Assembly: GCF_016134045.1 (NCBI RefSeq)
Contig: NZ_CP065915.1
Coordinates: 3,843,001-3,907,000 of the forward strand
Reading direction: 5' to 3'
DNA from: Pelagovum pacificum
GTDB lineage: Bacteria > Pseudomonadota > Alphaproteobacteria > Rhodobacterales > Rhodobacteraceae
DNA: 64,000 bases
The notes beneath the pieces are model-generated. The model was not told the origin of the DNA, did no database searches, and was given only the letters and a program-made list of their open reading frames with translations. Positions 22,118 through 31,368 of this stretch are shown in pieces. A program made the translations under genes and the position numbers. How positions within the stretch are numbered: position 1 is the stretch's first letter; each line of letters begins with the position of its first letter.

Positions 22118-23341
22118 TTACTTCAGACGGCGCTTGCGACCGGCCAGCAGCTTGAGCCGCAGCGCGTTCAGCTGGATGAAGCCCGCGGCGTCCTTCTGAT
22201 CGTAGGCGCCAAGATCCTCTTCGAACGTCACGTGCGCCTCTGAGTAAAGCGAGTTCTCCGACCAGCGCGCGACGGTCCGGCAGGAGCCCTTGTAGAGCTT
22301 CACGCGAACGGTTCCCGAGACGAGCTCCTGGCTCTTGTCGATCAGCGCCTGGAGCATCTCGCGCTCGGGCGAGAACCAGAAGCCGTTGTAGATCAGCTCC
22401 GCGTAGCGCGGCATGATGCTGTCCTTCAGGTGGCCGGAACCGGAATCGAGCGTGATCTGCTCGATCCCCCGATGGGCTTCCAGGAGGATCGTGCCACCGG
22501 GCGTTTCGTAGATGCCACGGCTCTTCATGCCGACGAAGCGGTTCTCGACAAGGTCGAGGATACCGACGCCGTGCTTGCCGCCGAGCTCGTTCAGCTTCGT
22601 CAGGATGGTCGCGGGCGACATCGCTTCGCCGTTGATCGCGACGGCGTCGCCCTTCTCGAAGGTGATCTCGACCATCTCCGGCTCGTCCGGCGCATCTTCG
22701 GGGCGGGTGATCCGCTGAAGCACGTAATCGGGCGCCTCTTCAGAGGGATTCTCCAGCACCTTGCCCTCGGACGAGGTGTGCAGAAGGTTGGCGTCGACCG
22801 AGAACGGCGCCTCGCCGCGCTTGTCCTTGGCGATCGGGATCTGATTGGCTTCCGCGAACTCGAGAAGCCGGGTCCGGGAGGTCAGGTCCCACTCGCGCCA
22901 CGGCGCGATGACCTTGATGTCGGGGTTCAGCGCGTAGGCCGCCAGCTCGAACCGGACCTGGTCGTTGCCCTTGCCCGTCGCGCCGTGCGCTACGGCATCG
23001 GCACCGGTCTCTGCCGCGATCTCGACCAGCCGCTTGGAAATCAGCGGGCGCGCGATCGAGGTGCCGAGCAGGTACAGGCCCTCGTACAGCGCGTTGGCGC
23101 GGAACATCGGGAAGACGAAGTCTCGGACGAACTCTTCTCGAACATCCTCGATATAGATGTTCTCCGGCTTGATGCCGAGCATCTCCGCTTTCTTGCGGGC
23201 CGGCTCAAGCTCCTCCCCCTGGCCGAGGTCGGCGGTGAAGGTCACCACCTCGCAGCCATATTCGGTCTGGAGCCACTTCAGGATGATCGAGGTGTCGAGG
23301 CCACCGGAATAGGCGAGCACGACTTTCTTCGGCGCGGACAT
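22118..23341 (-). CDS. argG: Argininosuccinate synthase
   Basis: Complete 407-residue enzyme of arginine biosynthesis, joining citrulline and aspartate with ATP. Seen: the PP-motif [20 protein letters not shown] at residues 5-24, [15 protein letters not shown] (the signature near 117-131), and the conserved [13 protein letters not shown] and [15 protein letters not shown] segments. GGAGTGACAC precedes the ATG. It stands alone in the minus direction; no argH, argF or ARG box was recognised next to it. Confidence 0.97.
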   Translation of the reverse strand: MSAPKKVVLAYSGGLDTSIILKWLQTEYGCEVVTFTADLGQGEELEPARKKAEMLGIKPENIYIEDVREEFVRDFVFPMFRANALYEGLYLLGTSIARPLISKRLVEIAAETGADAVAHGATGKGNDQVRFELAAYALNPDIKVIAPWREWDLTSRTRLLEFAEANQIPIAKDKRGEAPFSVDANLLHTSSEGKVLENPSEEAPDYVLQRITRPEDAPDEPEMVEITFEKGDAVAINGEAMSPATILTKLNELGGKHGVGILDLVENRFVGMKSRGIYETPGGTILLEAHRGIEQITLDSGSGHLKDSIMPRYAELIYNGFWFSPEREMLQALIDKSQELVSGTVRVKLYKGSCRTVARWSENSLYSEAHVTFEEDLGAYDQKDAAGFIQLNALRLKLLAGRKRRLK

Positions 23342-23466
23342 GTGTCACTCCGTCTTGATGAACGGATGCGAGGTAGCGGGAATCCCCGAAAGGGGCAAGC
23401 TGGCCGCTTGACCCGGGGTGGCTCAGCAGGTCACGTAGCGCCGCAAGTCGGAAGGAGTGACCGGGA

Positions 23467-24258
23467 ATGTCTGTCCATATCGTGCGCCACGCGATCATGA
23501 TGGTGCTGCGCAACATCGTGGACGCGCTGAAGGTCTCGGCCGTACCGGTCGCGCTGGGTCTGATCCTCGCCGTCGTCCTCATCACCGTGCTCGGACTTGA
23601 CCTCGAAACGGTGCAGATGATGAGCGATCCGGTCGCAATGTCCGATCCGGAAGCGATTGCGGTCGAGGACGCGGGCCCGATGCTCATCCTGCTGCTGGTC
23701 CTGATCCCGACGGTCCTGTTTGTCTTCGGCTGGGTGGCCGTCGCGTGGCATCGGTTCGTGCTGCTCGAGGAATATCCGGGTGCAGTGCCGACGACCCCGT
23801 TTCCGGCCGTGCGCACCTACGTCGGCCGCTCCCTGTTGATCGGTGTGCTCATCTTGCTTGTGATGGTGCCCTCGATGTTCGTCCTGTCGCTGGTTCTGAC
23901 GCCGCTGATGATGGTGAACCAGTTGCTCGGCATCTCCGTCTTCACCATCCTGCTCAGCCTCGTGACGAGCTACGTCTCGCTCCGCTGGGCGCTGGTTCTG
24001 CCGGCCGCCGCGATCGGCGACAGCATGAAGCTGTCGGAAAGCTGGTCGCGGACGGCGAAGCTGTCCAACCAGATCCTCGGCGTCGCGCTGCTGCTGGCGC
24101 TGCTGAACTTCGTGCTCGGCCTGCTCGCCGTGCCGTTCGGAGCGCTGGGCGGACAGGTCATCGGCATCGCCATCACCTGGTTCGTCGGCATGGTCGGCCT
24201 CAGCGTGCTGACCACGCTCTACGGTCACCTGGTCGAGAACAGGCCCCTTGCCGAATAG
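23467..24258 (+). CDS. Polytopic membrane protein of unknown function
   Basis: Protein of 263 residues with about six hydrophobic segments (near 20-42, 70-92, 118-140, 143-168, 200-222 and 228-250). An amphipathic stretch (ALVLPAAAIGDSMKLSESWS) before the last two segments recalls glycerophosphodiester-phosphodiesterase-type membrane domains and DUF-type bacterial membrane proteins. A good AAGGAGTGA lies upstream. Divergent from argG by 125 bp; its 3' end overlaps the 3' end of the Nudix gene on the other strand by 34 bp. No function assigned. Confidence 0.8.
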   Translation: MSVHIVRHAIMMVLRNIVDALKVSAVPVALGLILAVVLITVLGLDLETVQMMSDPVAMSDPEAIAVEDAGPMLILLLVLIPTVLFVFGWVAVAWHRFVLLEEYPGAVPTTPFPAVRTYVGRSLLIGVLILLVMVPSMFVLSLVLTPLMMVNQLLGISVFTILLSLVTSYVSLRWALVLPAAAIGDSMKLSESWSRTAKLSNQILGVALLLALLNFVLGLLAVPFGALGGQVIGIAITWFVGMVGLSVLTTLYGHLVENRPLAE

Positions 24259-24689
24259 AGCAGCCGGTCGAGCGCGTCGCGCTCCCCGTCGTTCGCCAGC
24301 AGGTCCAGCGCCTCTTCCGGGCTGAGCCAGACGGCCACGTGCCCAGGCTCCGTCGGCGCCGAGAGTCGGCGCACCGGACGGGCAATGTAGAGGTGCGCGA
24401 CCTTCTCCGCCCACATCTCGTAATCCGGCATGAAGGCGAAGCGGCGGTAGGCGCCGATCCGGCGCGGCCGCGCGATGGACCAGCCGGTTTCCTCGTAGAC
24501 CTCGCGGTGCAGCGCGCGAATTGGGCTTTCGCCGGGGTCGATGCCGCCGCCCGGACACTGGAACTCCGCATCCGGTTCGGCCTGGAACGTGGTAAGCAAC
24601 TTGCCGTCCCGCGGCAGGATCGCATAGGCGCCAGGGCGGTGCTTGTAGCGCAGGCCGGGTATGACGCGTTCTCCGTAGCGACGGATCAT
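24225..24689 (-). CDS. Nudix hydrolase
   Basis: Predicted 154-residue pyrophosphohydrolase. The Nudix box is complete: GGIDPGESPIRALH followed by REVYEETGW, matching Gx5Ex7REUxEExGU near residues 48-70. The upstream YAILPRDGKLLTTF and downstream KVAHLYIARPV are typical of small MutT-like enzymes acting on nucleoside diphosphate derivatives. The substrate cannot be predicted. It overlaps the convergent membrane-protein gene by 34 bp and shares the divergent region with hslO. Confidence 0.88.
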   Translation of the reverse strand: MIRRYGERVIPGLRYKHRPGAYAILPRDGKLLTTFQAEPDAEFQCPGGGIDPGESPIRALHREVYEETGWSIARPRRIGAYRRFAFMPDYEMWAEKVAHLYIARPVRRLSAPTEPGHVAVWLSPEEALDLLANDGERDALDRLLYSARGLFSTR

Positions 24690-24713
24690 GGGGTTTCACC
24701 TTTCCTTGTCGCA

Positions 24714-24720
24714 CCTATAT
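24714..24720 (+). promoter_or_regulatory. Possible RpoH-type -10 element for hslO
   Basis: CCTATAT at 24714-24720 matches the alphaproteobacterial heat-shock -10 (CYTATNT). The corresponding -35 17-18 bp upstream is poor (GTTT/GGTT). A start near 24727 would support translation from 24760 rather than 24730. Confidence 0.25.
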
Positions 24721-24759
24721 GGACGCGGTATGCCAACCCCCGACAGGTTAGGAAAGCCC

Positions 24760-25749
24760 ATGACCCTCGGCTCTCAGATCGCCTGGGACGATACCGTCCT
24801 GCCCTTTCAACTCGACCGCTCGGACGTCCGGGGCCGGGTGGCGCGTCTTGACGGGGTCCTTGAAAAGGTTCTGTCCCAGCATGACTACCCCCCGGCCATC
24901 GAGGCGCTCGTCGCCGAAATGGCCCTGCTCACCGCGCTGATCGGCCAGACGATCAAGCTGCGCTGGAAGCTGTCCCTGCAAGTGCGCGGCGACGGCCCGG
25001 CCCGGCTGATCGCCACCGACTATTACGGCCCCTCCAAGGAGGGTGAGCCGGCGCAGATTCGTGCCTATGCCAGCTACGACGCGGACCGGCTCGACCCCAC
25101 GGGCGATGCCTTTCCGCAGATCGGCAAGGGCTATTTCGCCATCCTGATCGACCAGGGTGACGGGATGACGCCCTACCAGGGGATCACCCCGATCGCCGGC
25201 GGCTCGCTTCGCACGTGTGCCGAGACGTACTTCGCCCAGTCCGAACAGCTTCCCACCCGGTTCGCGCTGTCCTTCGGGCGCTCCACCCTCGCGGGTGAGG
25301 CCGAACGCTGGCGCGCCGGTGGCGTGATGCTTCAGACCATGCCCAAGGCCTCCCCCTTCGCGAAAGGCGAGGGCGGATCCGGCGAAGGCGGGCTGATGCT
25401 GCCGGAAGACATCCTCGACGGCGACGACGAGGAGAACTGGAACCGCGCGAACATCCTGCTCGACACGGTCGACGACATCGAACTGATCGGCCCGCAGGTC
25501 CAGCCGACCGACCTTCTGGTCCGGCTGTTCCACGAGGAAACGCCCCGGGTCTTCGACCCGCAGCCCGTGCAGTTCGGTTGCACCTGTTCGTCCGAGCGCG
25601 TGCGTCAAAGCTTGTCCATCTACTCCAAGAAGGACATCGCCTACATGACGACCGAGGATGGCATCGTCACCGCCGACTGCCAGTTCTGTGGCGCGCATTA
25701 CGAGTTCGAGCCCGAGACGCTCGGCTTCCAGGCGACGAAAGAGCCGTGA
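24760..25749 (+). CDS. hslO: Hsp33 redox-regulated chaperone
   Basis: Holdase of 329 residues, activated by oxidative unfolding. The zinc centre is intact: CTCS near residues 272-275 (CxC) and CQFC near 311-314 (CxxC), the four thiols that bind Zn when reduced. The N-terminal domain reads MTLGSQIAWDDTVLPFQLD, then LRTCAETYFAQSEQLPTRF. The start at 24760 has AGGAAAG 5-7 nt upstream; ATGs at 24688 and 24730 are open but less supported. The stop overlaps the next gene as GTGA. It heads an apparent hslO-nudix-cca operon. A Ser/Gly-rich insertion (KGEGGSGEGG) lies in the linker. Confidence 0.94.
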   Translation: MTLGSQIAWDDTVLPFQLDRSDVRGRVARLDGVLEKVLSQHDYPPAIEALVAEMALLTALIGQTIKLRWKLSLQVRGDGPARLIATDYYGPSKEGEPAQIRAYASYDADRLDPTGDAFPQIGKGYFAILIDQGDGMTPYQGITPIAGGSLRTCAETYFAQSEQLPTRFALSFGRSTLAGEAERWRAGGVMLQTMPKASPFAKGEGGSGEGGLMLPEDILDGDDEENWNRANILLDTVDDIELIGPQVQPTDLLVRLFHEETPRVFDPQPVQFGCTCSSERVRQSLSIYSKKDIAYMTTEDGIVTADCQFCGAHYEFEPETLGFQATKEP

Positions 25750-26327
25750 CGGATCTTCGGGCGCGCCTTGTCACCGCGGTCTCCCGCGAGAGCGAGGGCT
25801 CGTCCGATTTCGACTTCAACAAGGGCAATAGACCGGCGGGGCGCGTTCTGCGTGCCGCCGGTGTCCTGATCGCCGTCACGGAAGAGGCGCGGGTGATCCT
25901 CACCATGCGGTCCTCGCGGCTGAAACATCACCCCGGACAGATCGCCTTTCCTGGCGGCAAGCAGGAGCCGACAGATGCGTCACTCATGGACGCCGCGCTG
26001 CGCGAGGCGGAGGAAGAGGTCGGATTGAGCCGGAACAGGGTCGATATGATCGGCCCGCTACCGCCGCATGAGACGGTCACGGGCTTCTCCGCGACGCCGT
26101 TCGTGGCGATGGTGCAGGGCCGGTTCGACCCGGTGCCGGAGGCAGGTGAAGTCGCGGAAGTCTTCGAGGTCCCGCTCGATTTCCTGGCCGATCCCGGCAA
26201 CTACCGGATCGAAAGCCGCGAATGGCAGGGGCAGCGACGCAGCTACCTCGTCTGCCCCTACGGACCGTACTACATCTGGGGCGCCACCGCGCGGATGCTG
26301 CGCGGTCTGGCGGACCGCCTGTCATGA
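25746..26327 (+). CDS. CoA-pyrophosphatase-type Nudix hydrolase
   Basis: Protein of 193 residues from a GTG at 25746 that overlaps the hslO stop (GTGA); the longer upstream frame lies inside hslO and is rejected. The CoA-Nudix (UPF0035) signature LKHHPGQIAFPGGKQEPTD is followed by a Nudix box, ALREAEEEVGL. This group (NudL/Nudt7-like) cleaves CoA and its derivatives to phosphopantetheine and 3',5'-ADP. Its stop overlaps the cca start (ATGA). Substrate assignment rests on the family signature only. Confidence 0.88.
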   Translation: MTDLRARLVTAVSRESEGSSDFDFNKGNRPAGRVLRAAGVLIAVTEEARVILTMRSSRLKHHPGQIAFPGGKQEPTDASLMDAALREAEEEVGLSRNRVDMIGPLPPHETVTGFSATPFVAMVQGRFDPVPEAGEVAEVFEVPLDFLADPGNYRIESREWQGQRRSYLVCPYGPYYIWGATARMLRGLADRLS

Positions 26328-27484
26328 CCCGGATCGACGCGGACTGGCTGACCTCTGCGCCGTCGCAAGCGGTCTGCGGCGCGCTCACCGATGCCGGGCA
26401 CCAAGCATGGTTCGTCGGTGGTTGCGTTCGCAACGCGCTGCTGCGCGCGCCGGTCAGCGACCTCGACATCTCGACCGACGCGCATCCAGAACAGGTCATC
26501 GCGCTGGCCGAGGCGGCTGGATTGAAGGCCGTGCCGACGGGCGTCGAGCATGGCACCGTCACGGTCATCGCCGACGGCGCACCTTACGAGATCACGACCT
26601 TTCGCCGTGATGTAGAGACGGACGGCCGCCGTGCGGTGGTGGCTTTCTCCGACAGTCTGGAGGAAGACGCCCGCCGCCGCGACTTCACGATGAACGCGCT
26701 TTATGCGGCGCCGGACGGCACGGTCGCTGATCCGATCGGCGGGTTGCCGGACCTCGAGGCGCGCCATGTCCGCTTCATCGACGACCCGGATCAGCGCATT
26801 CGCGAGGATTACCTCCGCATCCTGCGCTTCTTCCGGTTCCACGCGTGGTACGGCGACGCGGGCGAGGGGCTGGACGCAGATGGCCTCGCCGCCTGCGCGG
26901 CAAACGTCGAAGGCATCGGCGGCCTCTCGAAAGAGAGGATCGGCCACGAGATGCGCAAGCTGCTCGCCGCGCCCGATCCCGCGCCCGCCATCGCCGCGAT
27001 GGAGGCCTGCGGGGCGCTGGCGCAGGTTCTGCCTGGGGCGAGTTCCGGACAAGTGGCCGTTCTGGTCCATGTGGAGGGTCAGGCCGGCCTCTCGCCCGAC
27101 TGGATTCGCCGCCTCGCCGCGATGGGCGGCGTGGAGGTCGGCGACGCGCTCCGGCTGTCGCGGGCCGAATCGCGGGACCTCGAACGGCTGTCCGAAAGCC
27201 GCGACAGCGACATGGGCGCGGGGGAGCTCGGCTATCGGCTCGGCGAAAAGGCGCAGGACGTTCTGGTGCTCCGGGACGCGCTTTTCGTGCGCCCGTTCGA
27301 TAACAGGCAGGCGTCCGAAGCACGGCAGGGTGCAGGGCAAAAGTTCCCTTTGTCCGCTGGCGATCTGAAGGGTCGGCTGGAGGGCAAGGCGCTTGGGGAT
27401 TACCTGAAATCGGCGGAGCGGAAATGGATCGACAGCGGCTTCAGACTGGACCGCGCAGCGCTATTGCATGACTCGGGCATGTAA
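26324..27484 (+). CDS. cca: CCA tRNA nucleotidyltransferase
   Basis: Class II enzyme of 386 residues that adds or repairs the 3' CCA end of tRNA. Seen: AWFVGGCVRNALL (G-G-x-V-R), SDLDISTDA (metal-binding DxD), YEITTFRRDVETDGRR, DARRRDFTMNALY (RRDFTxNA) and DPDQRIREDYLRILRFFRF. The ATG at 26324 overlaps the preceding Nudix stop. The C-terminal part is shorter and more divergent than E. coli CCA and shows no HD domain. It ends just before a possible leader peptide and hairpin (27544-27619). Confidence 0.94.
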   Translation: MTRIDADWLTSAPSQAVCGALTDAGHQAWFVGGCVRNALLRAPVSDLDISTDAHPEQVIALAEAAGLKAVPTGVEHGTVTVIADGAPYEITTFRRDVETDGRRAVVAFSDSLEEDARRRDFTMNALYAAPDGTVADPIGGLPDLEARHVRFIDDPDQRIREDYLRILRFFRFHAWYGDAGEGLDADGLAACAANVEGIGGLSKERIGHEMRKLLAAPDPAPAIAAMEACGALAQVLPGASSGQVAVLVHVEGQAGLSPDWIRRLAAMGGVEVGDALRLSRAESRDLERLSESRDSDMGAGELGYRLGEKAQDVLVLRDALFVRPFDNRQASEARQGAGQKFPLSAGDLKGRLEGKALGDYLKSAERKWIDSGFRLDRAALLHDSGM

Positions 27485-27543
27485 GGGGTGACAGCCGCGA
27501 AAGATTGGTCTAAGCAACCGTCACGAACATTCAGGAGGTGCTG

Positions 27544-27576
27544 ATGAATACCGGGATTATTAACGAACTGGCCTGA
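27544..27576 (+). CDS. Putative 10-residue leader peptide before the ABC exporter
   Basis: AGGAGGTG at about 27533-27540 is one of the strongest Shine-Dalgarno sequences in the window, followed by ATG and ten codons, MNTGIINELA, then TGA. A hairpin follows 17 nt later (27593-27619), then the exporter gene at 27670. The arrangement resembles an attenuator-type leader, but the peptide has no obvious run of a regulatory amino acid. Confidence 0.4.
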   Translation: MNTGIINELA

Positions 27577-27592
27577 CCCAGTCCGATCCCGA

Positions 27593-27619
27593 TCGCGGCG
27601 GACTTGGTCTGCACCGCGA
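27593..27619 (+). promoter_or_regulatory. Leader hairpin / possible attenuator
   Basis: TCGCGG-CGGAC / GTCTG-CA-CCGCGA: a stem of 6+5 bp with a CA bulge and TTG loop, followed by TAATTTC. It could be a cca terminator or an attenuator governed by translation of the 10-codon ORF. Confidence 0.4.
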
Positions 27620-27669
27620 TAATTTCATCGCCCCTTCCTAGACTACTCCAAAAAATCAGGACTCCTGAG

Positions 27670-29517
27670 ATGTTCCGTTTCTTCGAGAACCTCGTCGACC
27701 CCTACAGCCGTTATGACGAAGCCGACAAACCGCCGCGCAAGCTGTGGCCGTTCATGCTCGGTTACCTGCAACCGTTCCGGAAAATGCTCGGCTGGACGAT
27801 GGTGTTCGCCGCCGTCGTGGCCGCGATCGAGCTCTGGCTGATCTGGTACATGGGTCGGTTCGTCGACGTGCTGACCGCGACTGACCGGGCAGAGGTCTGG
27901 CAGAGCTTCGCGGTCGAATTCGTGATGGTGGCGCTGTTCATCCTGATCGTGCGGCCGCTGATCTACGCGATCCATATCGCGCTGCTGAACAACACGCTGG
28001 TTCCGACGCTCGGCGCGCTGGTGCGCTGGCGGGCGCACCGTCACGTGCTGCGCCAGTCCGTCGGCTGGTTCGAGAACGACTTCGCCGGGCGGATCGCGAA
28101 CCGGATCACCCAGACGCCGACCGCCGCGACCGAGGCCACGTTCCAGGTGCTCGATGCCGTGAGCTTCGCGATCGCCTACGTGATCGGCTCCGCCGTCCTG
28201 CTGTGGGGCGCCGATCCCCGGCTCCTGATCCCGCTGGTCGTCTGGCTCGGTCTCTACATGTGGCTGATGACATGGGTCGTGAAGAACGTCGGTCCGGCCT
28301 CAAAGGCGAGCTCGGACGCGCGGTCGGAATTCACGGGCCGCGTGGTGGACAGCTACACCAACATCAACTCGGTGAAGATGTTCGCGCACCATGATCGTGA
28401 GATCGACTACGCCAAGGGCGCGATCGACAAGACGCTGACCACCGTCCAGAAAGAGCACCGCATCTATTCCACGATGGACATCGGCCTGACCGCGCTGAAC
28501 GGCGTGCTGGTCGTGGTCATCACCGGGTGGGCCGCGTGGCTCTACATCAACGGCTCGGCCTCGGTCGGGATCGTCGCGGCGGCGGCGGCGCTGACGCTGC
28601 GGCTTTCGGCGATGACCGGCTGGATCATGTGGGCGGTGACGCAGCTGTTCCGCAACCTCGGCATCGTGTCCGAGGGGATGGAGACGATCAGCCAGCCGAT
28701 CCGGCTGCTCGACTCGCCCAAGGCCGGCACGCTCGAGGTCCACGAGGGCGACATCGCGATCGATAACCTGTCGCACCATTACGGCAAGACTCACGGCGGG
28801 CTCGACCGGGTGAACCTGACGATCCGCGCGGGCGAAAAGGTCGGTGTGGTCGGGCGCTCCGGTGCGGGCAAGTCGACGCTCGTGAAGTTGCTGCTGCGGT
28901 TCTACGACGCCGAACAGGGTCGCATCCTGATCGACGGTCGCGACATCGCCGAGGTCTCGCAGGACTCGCTGCGGGCCTCGATCGGGATGGTGCAACAGGA
29001 TAGTGCCCTGCTTCACCGGTCGGTCCGCGACAACATCCTCTATGGTCGCCCCGGCGCCACTGAAGAGGCGATGGTCGACGCGGCGCGCAAGGCCGAGGCG
29101 CACGACTTCATCCTCACGCTCGAGGACGGGGAAGGGCGCAAGGGCTACGACGCGCAGGTCGGCGAACGCGGCGTGAAGCTGTCGGGCGGCCAGCGGCAGC
29201 GGATCGCGCTGGCCCGGGTCATGCTGAAGGACGCCCCGATCCTGCTGCTCGACGAAGCCACGTCGGCGCTCGATTCCGAAGTCGAGGCCGCCATCCAGGA
29301 GACCCTCTACGGGATGATGGAGGGCAAGACGGTGATCGCCATCGCGCACCGGCTGTCCACCATCGCCCAGATGGACCGCATTGTCGTCATGGACCACGGA
29401 CGTATCATCGAAGACGGCCCCCATGCCGAGCTTCTCGCGCAGGGCGGACTATATGCCCAGCTGTGGAGCCGGCAGTCGGGCGGGTTCCTCGGTGACGACG
29501 TGGAGGCGGCGGAGTGA
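27670..29517 (+). CDS. ABC exporter, half-transporter A
   Basis: Transporter of 615 residues with an N-terminal six-helix exporter membrane domain (about 30-320) and a C-terminal ATPase. Walker A is VVGRSGAGKSTLVKLLL, the signature VKLSGGQRQRIALARVM and Walker B ILLLDEATSALDSEVEAA. The start at 27670 (MFRFFENLVDPYS) follows AGGA; the frame open to 27604 adds unconvincing sequence. It overlaps the next, homologous half-transporter by 4 nt (GTGA), so the two probably form a heterodimer. Related pairs include multidrug, lipid and heavy-metal/siderophore-type exporters; the cargo is unknown. Confidence 0.9.
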   Translation: MFRFFENLVDPYSRYDEADKPPRKLWPFMLGYLQPFRKMLGWTMVFAAVVAAIELWLIWYMGRFVDVLTATDRAEVWQSFAVEFVMVALFILIVRPLIYAIHIALLNNTLVPTLGALVRWRAHRHVLRQSVGWFENDFAGRIANRITQTPTAATEATFQVLDAVSFAIAYVIGSAVLLWGADPRLLIPLVVWLGLYMWLMTWVVKNVGPASKASSDARSEFTGRVVDSYTNINSVKMFAHHDREIDYAKGAIDKTLTTVQKEHRIYSTMDIGLTALNGVLVVVITGWAAWLYINGSASVGIVAAAAALTLRLSAMTGWIMWAVTQLFRNLGIVSEGMETISQPIRLLDSPKAGTLEVHEGDIAIDNLSHHYGKTHGGLDRVNLTIRAGEKVGVVGRSGAGKSTLVKLLLRFYDAEQGRILIDGRDIAEVSQDSLRASIGMVQQDSALLHRSVRDNILYGRPGATEEAMVDAARKAEAHDFILTLEDGEGRKGYDAQVGERGVKLSGGQRQRIALARVMLKDAPILLLDEATSALDSEVEAAIQETLYGMMEGKTVIAIAHRLSTIAQMDRIVVMDHGRIIEDGPHAELLAQGGLYAQLWSRQSGGFLGDDVEAAE

Positions 29518-31367
29518 TAGCGGACACCTACAGGCGATGGATAGACTGGTGCGCGAGCCTGATCAGCAGCGCGACCCCGGCGGACGGACCTCCGCCGGGG
29601 ACCCTGATGAAATTCATCAACTGGTGCCTGAAGGGATCGTGGAAAGTCCTCGCTGTCGCCACTTTCCTGTCCGCGCTCGCCGGCGGGTCGGAGATGTTGT
29701 CGATGTGGCTTCTCGGCCAGGCGGTGGACGCCGCATCGACCGACATGTCGACCTTCTGGGCCAACTACAGCTGGCTCGTCGCGGCGTCGGTGCTGCTGTT
29801 GCTCGTGCTGCGGCCGCTGCTGGTCGGGGCCTCATCGACCTTCCAGTCCGTTGTCATCGCGCCATCCATCTTCACCCTGACACTGTCGCGGCTGCACCGC
29901 TGGACGCTCGGCCATTCGGTGACCTTCTTCGACAACGACTTCGCCGGGCGACTGGCGCAGAAGCAGATGCAGCTGTCCCGCGCGCTGACGGATGTCGTGG
30001 TCGAGACGGTGAACGCCGTCCTTTTCGGTCTCGCGGCGCTCGTCGGCACGGCGGTCCTGATTTCCGCGGTGAACCCCGTGTTCCTCCTCATCCTGGGCGG
30101 CTGGTTCGTCGCCTATGTCGCGCTGCTGTGGTTCTTCCTGCCGCTGATCCGTACCCGGTCCAAGGCGCGCGCCGCTGCCCGAGCGATGGTGACGGGACAG
30201 GTCGTGGACACGATCACCAACATCAAGACGGTCAAGCTGTTCGCCCAAGCCGAGCATGAAGATCGCGCCGCAATCGGCGCGATGGAATCGTTCCAGGAAG
30301 AATCGACCCGGTTCGGCTCTGTTTCGGCGCTGTTCCGCTTTGGCCTGATCCTGATCGCCGGCTTTCTGCCGATCGCTTTGGTCGGCACCGGCCTGCTGCT
30401 TGGTCCCGCCGGCGGGGTGAGCACGGGCGACATCGCCGCGATCGGCGCAATGGCGATCCGGCTCGCGCAGATGACCGGCTGGATATCGTTCACCATGCTC
30501 GGCATCTACGGCAACATCGGTGAGATCGAGGATGGCATCAACACGCTGACGCCTGCCCACACGCTGGTCGATGCGCCCAATGCGACGGAGCTCACCGTGC
30601 AGGAAGGCGAGATCGTCTTCGACCACGTGAGCTTCGGCTACGGTCGGGATGTCGGCGGTATCCGGGACATCAACCTGACGATTCGCGCGGGTGAGAAGCT
30701 GGCCATCGTCGGCGCTTCCGGTGCCGGCAAATCGACGCTCGTCGCGCTGTTGATGCGGCTCTACGATCCGGAACAGGGACAGATCCGCATCGACGGTCAG
30801 GACATCCGCGTCGTCACGCAGGAGAGCCTGCGCCGCGCGATCGGGATGGTCACGCAGGAAACCGCGATGTTCAACCGGACGGCTGAGGACAACATCCTCT
30901 ACGGGCGTCCCGACGCGTCCGAGTCGGACCTTGTCGATGCCGCCGAGCGGGCAGAGGCACACAGCTTCATCGAGTTGCTGGAGGACCACCGGGGCCGCAA
31001 GGGTTACGGTGCGCATCTCGGCGAGCGGGGCGTTAAGCTGTCCGGCGGCCAGCGGCAACGGATCGCGCTCGCCCGCGCCATGATCAAGGACGCGCCGATC
31101 CTCGTGCTGGACGAAGCGACCTCCGCGCTCGATTCCGAGGTCGAAGCGGCGATTCAGGACGCGCTCGACCGGGCGATGGAGGGCAAGACGGTGATCGCCA
31201 TCGCGCACCGGCTGTCCACGATCAGCGACATGGACCGGATCATCGTGCTTGACGACGGGCGCATCGTCGAAGAGGGCAACCACGACCAGCTGCTCGCGAA
31301 GAGCGGCTTCTATGCCCGCTACTGGAACCGCCAGTCGGGCGGCTTCACACGGGACGCAGCCGAATAA
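29514..31367 (+). CDS. ABC exporter, half-transporter B
   Basis: Partner half-transporter of 617 residues, from a GTG at 29514 overlapping the stop of subunit A. Its membrane domain is about 45-345 and its ATPase has AIVGASGAGKSTLVALLM, VKLSGGQRQRIALARAM and ILVLDEATSALDSEV. Both subunits keep a catalytic Glu after Walker B and a consensus signature, so neither ATP site is obviously degenerate, unlike many heterodimeric exporters. It is followed 1 nt later by an RNA methyltransferase gene. Confidence 0.9.
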   Translation: MIADTYRRWIDWCASLISSATPADGPPPGTLMKFINWCLKGSWKVLAVATFLSALAGGSEMLSMWLLGQAVDAASTDMSTFWANYSWLVAASVLLLLVLRPLLVGASSTFQSVVIAPSIFTLTLSRLHRWTLGHSVTFFDNDFAGRLAQKQMQLSRALTDVVVETVNAVLFGLAALVGTAVLISAVNPVFLLILGGWFVAYVALLWFFLPLIRTRSKARAAARAMVTGQVVDTITNIKTVKLFAQAEHEDRAAIGAMESFQEESTRFGSVSALFRFGLILIAGFLPIALVGTGLLLGPAGGVSTGDIAAIGAMAIRLAQMTGWISFTMLGIYGNIGEIEDGINTLTPAHTLVDAPNATELTVQEGEIVFDHVSFGYGRDVGGIRDINLTIRAGEKLAIVGASGAGKSTLVALLMRLYDPEQGQIRIDGQDIRVVTQESLRRAIGMVTQETAMFNRTAEDNILYGRPDASESDLVDAAERAEAHSFIELLEDHRGRKGYGAHLGERGVKLSGGQRQRIALARAMIKDAPILVLDEATSALDSEVEAAIQDALDRAMEGKTVIAIAHRLSTISDMDRIIVLDDGRIVEEGNHDQLLAKSGFYARYWNRQSGGFTRDAAE

Positions 31368-31368
31368 G

